Shown here in pieces: positions 1 to 41,808 of a stretch of 64,000 bases of DNA (position 1 is its first letter; each line of letters opens with the position of its first letter). Position numbers and translations under genes: made by a program. The notes under the pieces are model-generated. The model did not search any database and had not been told where the DNA came from. It was given only the letters and a program-made list of their open reading frames with translations. The DNA is from Euglena gracilis. Taxonomy: Eukaryota > Euglenida > Euglenophyceae > Euglenales. The stretch spans positions 3,280,504 to 3,344,503 of the forward strand of contig CP154957.1 in assembly GCA_039621445.1 (NCBI GenBank). Reading direction: 5' to 3'.

Positions 1-77
1 CCCCCCCCCCCCGGCCCCCAGGGGTGGGGGGGTGGGGGTGGTCCCCCCCTCCCCCCCGGTCTTAAAAAAAAACCCTG
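1..77. mobile_element. Truncated right end of a CAGGG-type inverted-repeat element
   Basis: The window opens in a poly-C/poly-G block and ends with cggtcttaaaaaaaaaccctg, the same right terminus as the complete element at 3065-3333. The left end lies outside the window. Confidence 0.5.
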
Positions 78-628
78 CAAGGGGTGTGTGCCTCTCTCCT
101 GTTTGATGTACAAGAGCACCAATCTCACCCTCTACCCTCTTCGCATCACTTGGTAAGCAACATTTACACCAAACTACTGGGAGTTAATCCCCTCCAATAG
201 AGGAGTGTCACAGCTCATAATCTGTTCTCCCTGTGCCAGGGTACAGGGTCCAGGAATTTCGTAAAATTTGTCCATTTGCGCAAATGAGCAAATTCTAAAG
301 AAAAAACCCTTAAGTGCAAATTCGGCCGCCTAAGGGCGATTAGGGTGCCGACACGCAAAAGGAGAGTGCTGCGGCACGTTTGGTCACAAAAAATCCATTC
401 TGTGGCGTGCACGGCACAAAAGTGTGCCTTTTTTTTAAAGCACGCTGATGGAAAAACAGGGTGTGTGGGGGTTCGGCCTCTTGCAAAGTTTTGGGTGTTT
501 GCAGGGCTTTTCTCTGCTTCGTGCCACGGGAATTTGGGTCCCCAGCACGCAACAGAGGTAAACCCTGGTGTTTGTTTTGCGTAGCATCGAGCTGCTTTGT
601 GGCTGACTAACTAAACCCGCCCCCCCTT
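78..628. other. Non-coding, no gene seen
   Basis: Ordinary mixed-composition DNA. Short open frames on both strands overlap each other and lack splice sites or recognisable motifs. Confidence 0.6.
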
Positions 629-834
629 CAAATAATCTGGCGGGGCCTTGCTCGTGGCAGTGGCCGAATAACTTGGCAGGGGCCAGGCAAGAAATTATGG
701 CTCCAGTAACTTGGCACCCCATTTTAATGCAAACGCATTTTAAGACGCTGAAAAAAAGGACCCAAATAGCCTGGCACGGGGGAAGGCCAAGAAGGTGGTT
801 CCCATAACTTAGCACCCCGCCAGATTTTTTGGGG
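629..834 (-). repeat. 230-base repeat family, copy 1 (inverted relative to copy 2)
   Basis: The reverse complement matches 6096-6298 along its length. Both ends carry AATCTGGCGGGG in inverted orientation, and the interior repeats the phrase GCCAAGTTATTTGG several times. It looks like a short inverted-repeat transposon built from internal tandem units. Confidence 0.75.
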
Positions 835-1680
835 AGGGGGGTTTAAAGCATGCGGCACACCCTTTCGTCATCCTCGTCATGACAGAAAACGGCACGGGAA
901 ACCTTGCGAGACAATTCACACCGGTGTAAGTGCACAGCAGCCTACGTGCCACACTTGTTTTCCTTCCAGACAAATCTGGTCCAGAATGGCCTACACCTGC
1001 TCCCCCTAGGAAACTGTCATGCCTGAGAACCTGCCAGGGTGCCGCCCGGGAAACTGCCCGGTCCCCGTCACCGGCCAAGATGTCAGTATTTGAAGTTTTC
1101 AGGGTCCCTGGTACTGGCCAATCTGTCGGCCATTTTTGAGAAGAGGCTCTTTGATATTAAGGACCGCCTCTTGAGGATCGTCCTGAGACCCAAGGGCCGG
1201 ACATCGGTCAGTCCGGGGTCGAAAATTTACCAGTCGAGAAAAACGTCTTTTCTTTTTTGATGTTCTGGGCCAAAATAAGGGCCATTTTTTTCGGCCATTT
1301 ATCTTATGGGCTTTGCATTGAATGTGGTGGCCCAATGGCTCTGTGCAGTCTGCATTTTAGCAAGGCTTTGGCTCTTTAAACCCCCTGCCAAAACTGTTAG
1401 TGCGACAGATGGGAGTTGCTGAAGCTGAAGAAGGTACCCCTGCTGACATTCATTTGTTCAAGGCACGCAAGTGGTATTGAAAATGGGTGTGGATGGTTCA
1501 CATTTTGCTTCAAAGTTTATTGCATACAAATCAGATGAATCCGGTGCCGAAGGTTGCTCAGCTCCGCCTGCCCTGTCACGCACAGCCTCCCCCCCCCCCT
1601 TCATTGGCTTCAGAGATTTATGGGCAAGGACGACTGGCTTGTCCCCTCCAGGCACCTTACCAGCCGGCCAGGACGACCAG
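835..1680. other. Non-coding with a CAGGGTCC-type repeat
   Basis: Around 1000-1140 there is a GC-rich repeat (gtccctggtactggccaa) that recurs at 41905-41990. Around 1185-1240 a phrase (caagggccggac...ggtcgaa) recurs at 23312-23370. No exon was recognised. Confidence 0.5.
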
Positions 1681-1790
1681 GGCCAACTTTTGGCCCATTT
1701 TGGCCCACTTTGGCCATTTCTTTGGCCACTTTTGCTGACTTTTGGCCACCGTTGGCCACCTTTAGGCAACTTTTTGGCCATTTTGGCCTT
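1681..1790 (+). repeat. Degenerate TTTTGGCCA array
   Basis: The 9-11 base unit TTTTGGCCA is repeated about ten times with variation. A similar array lies at 2226-2330, and one in the opposite orientation at 12973-13190. Confidence 0.7.
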
Positions 1791-2225
1791 TTTTTTGCAA
1801 TCAGAAGCAGGCAAAAGTGGCAAAGAGTGGACCAAATTGGACAAAAGGCATTCCACCCCCCCCCCCCCCATTTAAAGCCAACCCGGCTTTATACTTGGGT
1901 GAGATTTCAAGACCATCAGGGGGGAATCAAACTTTCTGGTCAGCCTGTGCAAAATTTCCTTGATTTCAAATGCAGTCAAATACCAATTATAGACCAAAAT
2001 TCTGTTGTGTGCCTCCCCCTCAAATGTGCAATTTTTGTCTAAAATGGAGGATTTCTGTTTGCAAATTGTTACATCCACCCGAAATGTTTCTCCTTTTTCC
2101 TGACTAACACCACTGACAGGCTTTACATAACAGTGGGGGTTATATTTGGATGACAAAATCAAACCCCTTGTTGGGAGCTATTTGGGGGAGGAAGCTTTGT
2201 GTTGGGGGAGGGTTCATTGATTCTC

Positions 2226-2330
2226 GGCTACTTTTGGCTGTTTTGGCCACTTTTGACTGCTTCCGGATGATTTTTGTCCACTTTTGTCCACTGTTGGCCA
2301 CGTTTGGTCATTTCCAGGCTAAATTTAAAC
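2226..2330 (+). repeat. Second degenerate TTTTGGCCA-like array
   Basis: Variants such as TTTTGGCTG, TTTTGGCCAC and TTTTGTCCAC follow one another, as in the array at 1681. No coding evidence. Confidence 0.55.
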
Positions 2331-2479
2331 CACTTGAACATCGGCAAAAAGCAGCTTAATTTGGCCAGAGGGATGAAATCTGCCAGAAATGGTCAAACAT
2401 GGCCAAATTACCCAAAAAAATTCAAATACGTTGCATAGTCGCAGTGAAAGACTATTTCCATATACCACAAAATATGTTT

Positions 2480-3000
2480 AAAACCCTCCCCCCAAATAAT
2501 ATCCCCCCTCAGGGTCCGACTTTGCCGACCGAGTTAATACCCCCCCCCCTAATTTTCGGGCCGACAACCTAGATTTCGCCCTGAAGAGGTGGGTAAAAAC
2601 CATAAATTCTGACAATAAATTACGGGAAAATTTTTTTTTTCTGGATCGTCTGGCCTCCAAAAATGCTTTCATGAGAAAGCACAATAAATGACTCCAAAGG
2701 GGGGTTTTAGGTGCTATTTGGGTCCCATGGAACTTCGAGAAATTTCGAAAAATTGGGGGAGCTCCCTCAAATAAGCCCCACCGCCCCCAAATAACCCCCC
2801 CCCCCCCCCGGTGTGTTATTTGGGCACCCGAACTGGGGCCCCAGGGGGGGGGGTGTGTTATTTGGGGGGGTGTATTTTTACATGGAAAACCAAAGGAAAA
2901 CAGGGGGGGGGTGTTATTTGGGTGGCCGAAATCGGCCCCCGAGAGGGGGTGCGTTATTTGGGGGGGGGTGTAATTTGGGGGGGTGTTATTTGGGCGGGGT
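2480..3000. repeat. C/G-rich array of TTATTTGGGGGGGTG units
   Basis: From about 2790 to 3000 the 14-16 base unit GTGTTATTTGGG recurs at least six times. On the left side (2480-2800) the complement CCCAAATAA occurs, so the region can fold back on itself. The 330-codon minus-strand frame here is only proline-rich translation of this repeat. Confidence 0.65.
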
Positions 3001-3064
3001 TTAATGCCCTTCCCCATTGGGCTGGGACTTGGTGCCGGGTGAAAATGATACCCTGGGGAGGGGT

Positions 3065-3333
3065 CAGGGATTTTTTTAAGTTTGGACCCTGGGGGGGGTA
3101 GGGTGGGTGGGTCCGGCCGAGCCCGCACCCCCCCGCCCCCGGTCGGGGGCCCCCCGAGGGGCGTGGGATATACTTTTCGGCGCCGCAGGCACCAAAAAAA
3201 TTCTATTTTTAGCACTTTTCGCGATTTTTCGGCCATTTTTTGTGGGTCCCCCGGACCCTCCTCCCCCCCGGGGGGCCCCCCCCAGGGGGGTGGGGGTATG
3301 GGGGGACCCCCCCCGGTCTTAAAAAAACCCCTG
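3065..3333. mobile_element. hAT-like MITE with perfect 8-base target duplication
   Basis: It begins CAGGGATTTTTTTAAG and ends CTTAAAAAAACCCCTG, an inverted pair. It is flanked on both sides by GGAGGGGT (3057-3064 and 3334-3341). CAG-GGG tips and 8-base duplications are hAT hallmarks. The interior has a GGCGCC-type stem, the phrase ctatttttagcacttttcgcg, and poly-C/poly-G arms. No coding capacity. Confidence 0.85.
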
Positions 3334-3341
3334 GGAGGGGT

Positions 3342-5066
3342 ATTGGACTCCACGAACACAGACAAAAAGGGCCAGAGGCGAAGAACAGAGCCAGGCCAGA
3401 AGAAGGGATAAAAGTTTAATAAAATTTCGACCCGGCTTTCGAGCAGGCCAAAATCTGAACCATGGTGCACTCACCCCCGGGGGGTGGAGGTTCAGCGGCC
3501 CCAACCGACCCACCGACTCACAAACCCCCACCTGTGTGCACTGTAGCTGTTTGTGTGGTGCCGGGTTTTCGACCAATTTTGGCTGGATTTTGGGTGTGTG
3601 GGCGGGTGGATGGGTGGTTGACCCCCCGGGGGGGGGGGTCGCTGACCCCTGGGGGGTCGTAGGTGGGTGGGTTTTCGGTGGGTTTGGGCCCAGGGAAAAG
3701 GGGGATAACTAAGTGAATTAGGCCCAACTATTTCGATCAGGGCCGACTAGATCGCAGGTGCGTGGCACCCTCCTTGTGCCACTGGCTGTCCACTCACTTC
3801 AAGTTTACCCTGTTGCCCCAGCACCTTCCTTGCTGATTTGTGGGAGGGCCTGATTCCAACACCCAACCCCCTGTTTTATCATATTTTTGTGCAACATTGA
3901 CTGTCATAAGGCCTAACATGCTGGTTCATTGGTTTCTTCTGTACCAACCCCGATCTCAAATAGGTTGGATGATTCTGAAAGCTAAAACACGGTTTCAGTG
4001 TTTATTATTCCAAAGGAAAAACACTCATTGAATGCTAAAACCGGACGTGAAAAGAAAAGTCAAATAAACGTGGTAGAGGATTTGTGAGTCCACAAAGGAT
4101 TTGAATCTTTCCCAGATTTGTGACAATGGTGCATGGCAACAAACCGTTATGCATGCCTTTTTTTTCGGAGGAAAGTCAATTTCAGAGGCGATTTATCATT
4201 GAGGCAGGGGGGGGGTTTTTGATCCAAAAAAATGTTCTCACTCCCACATTTTCACATTTTCAAATTCCCAATCACCCATTCATTAGCATCTTTGTGCCAG
4301 TAGTTTCACCAACCTGCCTCCAAAACAGTCAGATTTTTCAAGAACAACCCCCAAGGATACCTCTGCACAGGCCTTCCTTCTCCAAAATCCCTATTCCACC
4401 CTGCTAGCCGGACTGGTTTATATGTCGCGGCACCCCGCCTGCCTGTCTTTATTGTGTGCGACTTGTTCGCACCGCTTCATATCCGAACCACACAGAACGA
4501 CCAGGCGACCCCGTTTCCTGGTTGGCTTGATTGTCGTTCACATTTCAATATCCATCTTTGTGTCTTTTCCTCCCCAATACCATTTCAGCAGATTATAGCT
4601 GGCTATTGCAGCCAGAGGAATGGCTGCAATGGAAGGTTGTATGTGCTGGGTGTCAAACATTGGAAAATGTGCGTGGCTTGCACAGTCTGGACAAAAATGA
4701 TGGGGAACAAAAATGACAGAAAAAAATTGCGAGAAAAAATGATGAATGATTTCGATATTGGAAAATTAATGATGGGAAAATTCAGCTTTCACAGAAGATG
4801 GCTGAAAATTATTCCATTTGTGGTGGGAGCTCGTTTTCCACACACAAAAAGTCGGGGATAAGACATGTGGTCAATTTGGGGTCTGTTTTTGTAATCAGAA
4901 AAATCACACAAAAAAAGGCACCCAGAAGACTATTTTGACCATCTTTGCTATTTGGAGTTGACTTTTTGCCGGAAAAGTTTCATCACATTCAGCCTGGGGG
5001 GCAAATTTGCAAGCGCTCATCTATGATTTTATTTGTCGGGATTCTTACAAGCCATGAGGGGGTTTT

Positions 5067-5098
<32 letters not shown>

Positions 5099-5700
5099 AG
5101 TGTGTATGTGTGTGTATTGGGGTCATGATTTTGGGGCCATACACATTGAATCACATGATGGCATGGAGACTCCACAAGGATTCTGTCAACCCTCGATTTT
5201 TAATGCCCCAGGGAAACAAAGCCTAATTGCTTTGTCGCGGCTTTCTGTATTTGCTGCTTCCTGTTTTCATTTCACAACAAAGGAAATGTTGTTTCCTTGT
5301 TATTGTGAAAGCTGGAGACTGTCCTCAACAGTACGAGGCTCCTGTCCGTAACGAACAAAGTAACCACAGTCAAAACACATACAGTCCGGACAGAAAATGA
5401 CAGGACAAAAATGATGGGAAACCAGCCAGATTTTTCCATCCGGTTTCCCATCATTTTTTGCCCCGAACCCTTTCTACAAATTCAATACAGCCTAAACTGC
5501 AGAACGGTATGCCAAAAAGCGAGAAAATATTAAAAGGCTTGTGTGCTAAGAGTGCTTTTTGGGTCCAGCTGTTTGAATGTTTTCTTCAACAAATAATGAC
5601 CGGGCGTGGACGTGGGGTTATTGAAGCCCAATTTAATTGAACATTTTTCAGCTATTTTCAGCAACCTTTGCCTCTTTCTTTGCAGTCCTCCGCACACAGT
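3342..5700. other. Upstream region of the CBS gene, no gene seen
   Basis: Mixed-composition DNA with a TA microsatellite at 5068-5098. Short open frames have no recognisable features. Any promoter or 5' leader exon for the ATG at 5701 would lie here, but no core promoter motif stands out. Confidence 0.5.
5068..5098. repeat. (TA)n microsatellite
   Basis: An alternating TA run of about 28 bases, followed by a short GT-rich stretch to 5117. Confidence 0.9.
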
Positions 5701-37259
<31,559 letters not shown>

Positions 37260-37810
37260 GTAGGGGGGGGGACACATGCTTCAACGTTATCGCTGAACAG
37301 AGCAGACCCAAGATCTCTTGCCATATTTTCCGTGTGGCTTTTTTTGGGCAAATTTCGCCAAATATTTGCAGGAGGGGGGGGTCCAGACCCTCCCTTGTGG
37401 TCAATGGAGGGGGGGGGTGTAGACCAGACAATTTTTTAAGCACTGCCCCCCCCCCCCCAGGGGGTGGCTGATTGGTTTTTTCAGAGTGACTGACTGGTTT
37501 TGGGCCCGGACCCCCTCCCCCCCTGGGGGGGGGTCGGCCAGGGGTGGGCAAAAGTGGCTTGAGTGACCCCGGTGCCGAAGGCGCCGGGAAAATGGCCTAA
37601 AGTGAATGGAAAGTGGCCGTTTTTCTGAGTGGCCGACCCCCCTGGGGGGGGGGGTAGTGACTGACTGGCTTCCCAAAAAAATGTGACTGACTGGTTTTTC
37701 AAAAAGGGGGTGACCCCCCCCAGGGGTCGGTAAAAAATTGTATGGTGCAGACCCCCCCCCCCACGAGCCGTGACGGGGTGATGTAACGGCGTAAACGTGG
37801 GAAACCATTT
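37260..37810. other. Region after the last CBS exon, poly-C/poly-G elements
   Basis: Three or four copies of a GACTGACTGGTTTT / GGGGGTGGCT element unit. The same unit is seen at 33780-33860, 42545-42790 and 58270-58470. The terminal CBS exon was not located. Confidence 0.5.
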
Positions 37811-37811
37811 T

Positions 37812-37940
37812 GATGGCCGGCATTCTCCCGGAGTGCCGTGCGTCAGCCAGTTTGAGCAGTGCCGCGTCGCCGACCATCATCCGCGCCATCACCGCCCTGA
37901 CCTTGATGCGCCAGGCCCGGCCGGGGTGGTCTCTACGTGC
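37812..37940. other. Possible exon fragment, strand uncertain
   Basis: A 130-base GC-rich island with high third-position G+C on both strands. The minus strand reads RAVMARMMVGDAALLKLADA between AG and GT sites; the plus strand reads AASPTIIRAITALTLMRQAR. I do not recognise either. It resembles the exons of this window in composition. Confidence 0.3.
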
Positions 37941-38553
37941 AAGCCGCTTGCCACCAGCATCAATTTCCTATTTTATTTGCATTTTTTTTTTGGAAGTGCT
38001 GTTTTATGCATCCCCCAGGCCTGGGTTTTGTGTGTGTGTGTGTGTTTTTTAATATTCTACATCATAAATTGTGATAATATTCTACATTATGTTGCATTTC
38101 CTCACAACCATCACCCATATCGACTGTCAGCTTTGTTGTGCACAGCTTCCAAATAACACCCCTTTTGTGTGTGCATTTGGGACACAGTTGGGCTTGTGGT
38201 GAACACCAATCAGTACATTAATTTGGGCACTGTGCATCACACCAATGTATGTGTGTGTGCATAAACTAAATGCTTCAGAAACCGCCTTTCAGCATAAACA
38301 CCCCCTTTTGACCTTTTTCTGCCATTTTGGCAACGAATATGATCAGTATTTCCCAGTCTGGCGCTCAGTGACTCTTTAGGGGATAACCCTAACCCTAACC
38401 CCAACCATTCCGCAGCCGCTTTCCGGGCTTGCCAAAACTGTTGCACAAAGTGTACCCAAGTGTCAAACCGCTAACCCCCCCCTGCCAGGGGAGGGGGGGG
38501 GTCGCAGTTTGACACTTGTGCCATATAATATAATATATATAATATGATATACA

Positions 38554-39535
38554 TGGCAGCAAATGAATATATGCCCCCCCCCCCGGGGGTCGTAATGTTC
38601 ATCCGGGGGGGGGGGTCCGTATAGTTCATCCTGCATACCATTTTTCGTTTTTTTTCGCCCTGGAAACACGCCGCTTCCGGGCAACTTCTGGCGGAATCGG
38701 GGAGAATGGGGTTATCTTAATCGGAATAGGGTTAAGGTTTGGATCGGCGCGTCAAAAATTGACCCGGTTTTGGGAAGTTAGGCCGGAAGTTAGGTCCTGA
38801 TTTGGGAAAATTTTCGAAAATTCTTTTCACCGAAAAATGCCTGAATTACGAAACTCGGCAAAGCCAGAATTCGTCCGGAATGTGGCCTAACTTCTGCCTG
38901 AATTCCTAAAAATGTACGACCTCCGGGATTCCGGTCGGAACCCTAACCCTGTCCCCATCCACAACCCCAGCTTCCTGGAAAGTCTGACCTTGGTGACTCC
39001 ATACACCCCATCACTCTTAAAGTCCCCCCCCCCCGGATGACAATGAACATTGTGCCCCCCGGAGGCCATATAGTTCGTCCAGGAGGGGTCCGTTCCATGC
39101 AGTCCAACCGGAGTTTTTGGATTTTCCCGCCATTTGCCGCCGTCTCCAGTCAACTTTCGGAGGATTTGGGAAGAATGTGCCCTTATGTTGAGGAATAGGG
39201 TTAGGTAGCAAAATAGGTCAAGAGTCAGGCCGGACGTCGGGAACCGGTTTAGGAGGATTTTTGGGAACGTGTTTTGTTTCCAAAGTGCCCAGTTTCGGTC
39301 TAAGTTCTGCCTAACTCGGTCCGAAACGGGGGCATAACTTGTCTCTAACTTCTTACAAATGAGAGCCTGATGGCGGGCCGGCCGGGACCCTATCGATATC
39401 CCAATCAACAACCCCAACTTTTCAACACAACCCCAACTTTTCCCGAAGGTGGAACCCGGGATGAAATACACGGACCCCCCCCCCCCCTGGATGAATTATC
39501 TGGCCCCCAGAGGGAGCATATGATTCACTCTGTCA
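38554..39535. mobile_element. Fold-back element with TGGCAG-type tips (copy 2)
   Basis: The left end (TGGCAGCAAATGAATATATG, poly-C/G hairpin, GTTCATCC, poly-G, GTCCGTATAGTTCATCC) is matched in inverted order at 39455-39535. A further right-end-like block lies at 39030-39085, suggesting a nested copy. The interior has repeated ggaagttagg and ccctaaccctg phrases. Confidence 0.7.
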
Positions 39536-39555
39536 GAAATATGTATGAATGTTTA

Positions 39556-39655
39556 TACACACACACACACACACACACCTGTATAAATGTATATATGTGT
39601 GTCTGTCTGTGTATGTGTGTGTGTATACACACACACACGCACACACACATATATA

Positions 39656-39694
<39 letters not shown>

Positions 39695-39695
39695 A
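39556..39695. repeat. CA/TG microsatellite
   Basis: CA repeat, then TGTG/TCTG, CA and a TG run of about 34 bases. Confidence 0.9.
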
Positions 39696-40131
39696 TTGAG
39701 TGGTTGGTTTGATGTTGCAGGTTTACGCCCGAATCAATTTGAGTTGGAGAAGGGGTGTCAAAGCGGTGTGCTTCAGGGATTCTGCCCTGGGACCAGCCGT
39801 CGGCATGAGGCACCATCAGAGAGGCTGGCTGGCTATCTGGCTGGGGTCGATTTGTTTCGGTTCTATGCCAGCACAGCTCTCTTTGCTTTTGACCGGTAGG
39901 TGGCGTTGCCATTTGTGTTTCGGCGGTGCCGTCCCGCTGATTCCCATGTGCACAGTGGAGAAAACATGCTCAGAATGGAAACATGTTTTAAAATGATGTG
40001 CGAGTTCAGGTATTCGTTTTTTCCACTGAATGCTCATGAAAGAAATTCAACCTCACGTTGTTGGCCTGAGCACAAGGCCAACTGGGTTCTGTATGTATTT
40101 GTGTGTGTATGTATGTCTGTATGTATGTACG

Positions 40132-40390
40132 TATGGATGGATGGATGGATGGATGGATGGATGGATGGATGGATGGATGGATGGATGGATGGATGGATGG
40201 ATGGATGGATGGGTGGGTGTGTATGTATGTATGTATGTATGTATGTATGTATGTATGTATGTATGTATGTATGTATGTATGTATGTATGTATGTATGTAT
40301 GTATGTATGTATGTATGTATGTATGTATGTATGTATGTATGTATGTATGTATGTATGTATGCATGCATGTATGTATGTATGTATGTGTAT
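40132..40390 (+). repeat. (ATGG)n followed by (ATGT)n tetranucleotide array
   Basis: About twenty ATGG units (to 40212) switch to about forty GTAT units (40218-40386). Open frames through it (for example 40103-40489) are repeats. Confidence 0.97.
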
Positions 40391-40860
40391 GGGTTCTTCT
40401 TGCCTTTCGTATCATATGTGTACATGCTTGCAGTATTGCAAATGTACTTGCAACATTGGGCATGTTCCTGGGGAGCATTTCGACTTTGAGTTGCAAGTAA
40501 TTTTTCTTTTCTTTTTTTTCCCTTTATTTCTTCGTTGTTTTGATGACAGCTCTGCATGCAGGCAATTTGCACCAAGGAAGTATCATTGAGGTTCGTACAA
40601 CTCGTTACAGGAAATATCTGGCGGGTCTAATCCTTTCACAAAATCAAGAACACGCAGCTGCTTGCCCTGCAGACCCTGACCAACGATTCTGCTCTCGGAC
40701 AGTTCAGAAACAAAAAAGAAGTTTGCCCTCGGGGGATTTTTGTCGGCTTGAGGCAGGATAGCAACGTCCCAGGTATCCCTCCCTCCTTTACCGTGGGGCT
40801 GACCCGGGCATCGATGGCAGACTTCACTGGGGCGGAGTCGCCCTCGCCTGCCTGTAGTCC

Positions 40861-40930
40861 CTCCCCCCTCTTTGCGGCGCATCGACCTGACCCGCCACGC
40901 CGACTGGATGCTCCGGGGCACGCTGGGTGT
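40861..40930 (+). CDS. Possible exon of an unidentified gene
   Basis: Between cctgtag| and CTGG|gtgtca the plus strand reads PPPSLRRIDLTRHADWMLRG then TLG, with nearly all codons ending in G or C. I do not recognise the family. The minus strand is also open, and an adjacent minus frame (KSAIDARVSPTVKEGG at 40775-40827) is a competing possibility. Confidence 0.3.
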
Positions 40931-41686
40931 CATCCCTTTTCCCGCCCCGATGCACAAAACAAGGAATGGAAGACAGGATGGATGCATAAGTAAGCACAGT
41001 GGCGCGGAGATGTATTCGTAAGAATGTATAGGTCCTGTGCTGCCTGCCTGCATCCATCCCTGAAAATATTATTTGACATATAAACCGAATGATTTCGCTT
41101 ACAGTGCGGACAAAAATTACGGTGAGTAAAAATTATGGAGAAAAAAAATTACAGGGAAAAAATTTTTGGGGGGATTTTTTTATTTTTGAAAAATTGATTT
41201 TGGTGAAAATGACGCTTTCCAAAAGGGGCGGAAAAAAAAAGCCCCCAGCACTGACCTGACACGATGTCAGATCAGTCCTCGGGGCTTTGAGAATTTCTTG
41301 CGACTGCTCAATTGCAATTTTTCTACTCAAAAAAATACATTGTAAATTTCTCTTGCACAGATTGCTTTGCTTTGCTTTGCTTACAGAATGGATGCATTGA
41401 CAGTGCTATAAGGCGCTCCTGGATGCAACCGGGATCCCCCGCTCTCTGTGGAGTGATGTCCCCTCTGCGATCCCCATGCTAGAAACCGGGCCATTTTTTT
41501 TGGATTATGCACCTGCTGAACGCACCATTTGGGACGATACCCACCTAGAATAGCCATGGGAATGAAATTTGTGATCATGTGTTAGAAAGCAGGCTTTTTT
41601 TTGGTTGCACGTTCCATGCAGAATATTCACTTCGATTTGTCATGGGACTGGGGGAAAATGATCCGAACCGGGCATTGCAAGCCACC
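40931..41686. other. Spacer, no gene seen
   Basis: Mixed DNA with a short TTTGC repeat near 41363-41381. It would hold the promoter of the B-box-like gene; no motif is evident. Confidence 0.5.
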
Positions 41687-41808
41687 ATGCAGCCTGAACG
41701 TCTGTTTCTCTATGAATGTGGTGCAGAGACTGCAAGGAAATGCACCGTCTGCAGTGAGCATGTCTGTGATGGGTGCTTCCCTGACCATTCTGTTGTAATC
41801 TGCCCCTT
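41687..41808 (+). CDS. B-box-like first exon
   Basis: See the gene entry. Start context and donor are both strong, and the cysteine spacing is the main evidence. A shorter RING- or B-box-related metal site is possible, because a single 40-residue exon shows only part of the fold. Confidence 0.55.

Noticed and set aside
2478-3470. 330-codon minus-strand frame
   Set aside because: Proline/glycine translation of C/G-rich repeats spanning the complete MITE 3065-3333; not a gene.
40006-40589. Frames of 130-230 codons over 40.0-40.6 kb
   Set aside because: Mostly ATGG/ATGT tetranucleotide repeats; no domain outside the repeat.
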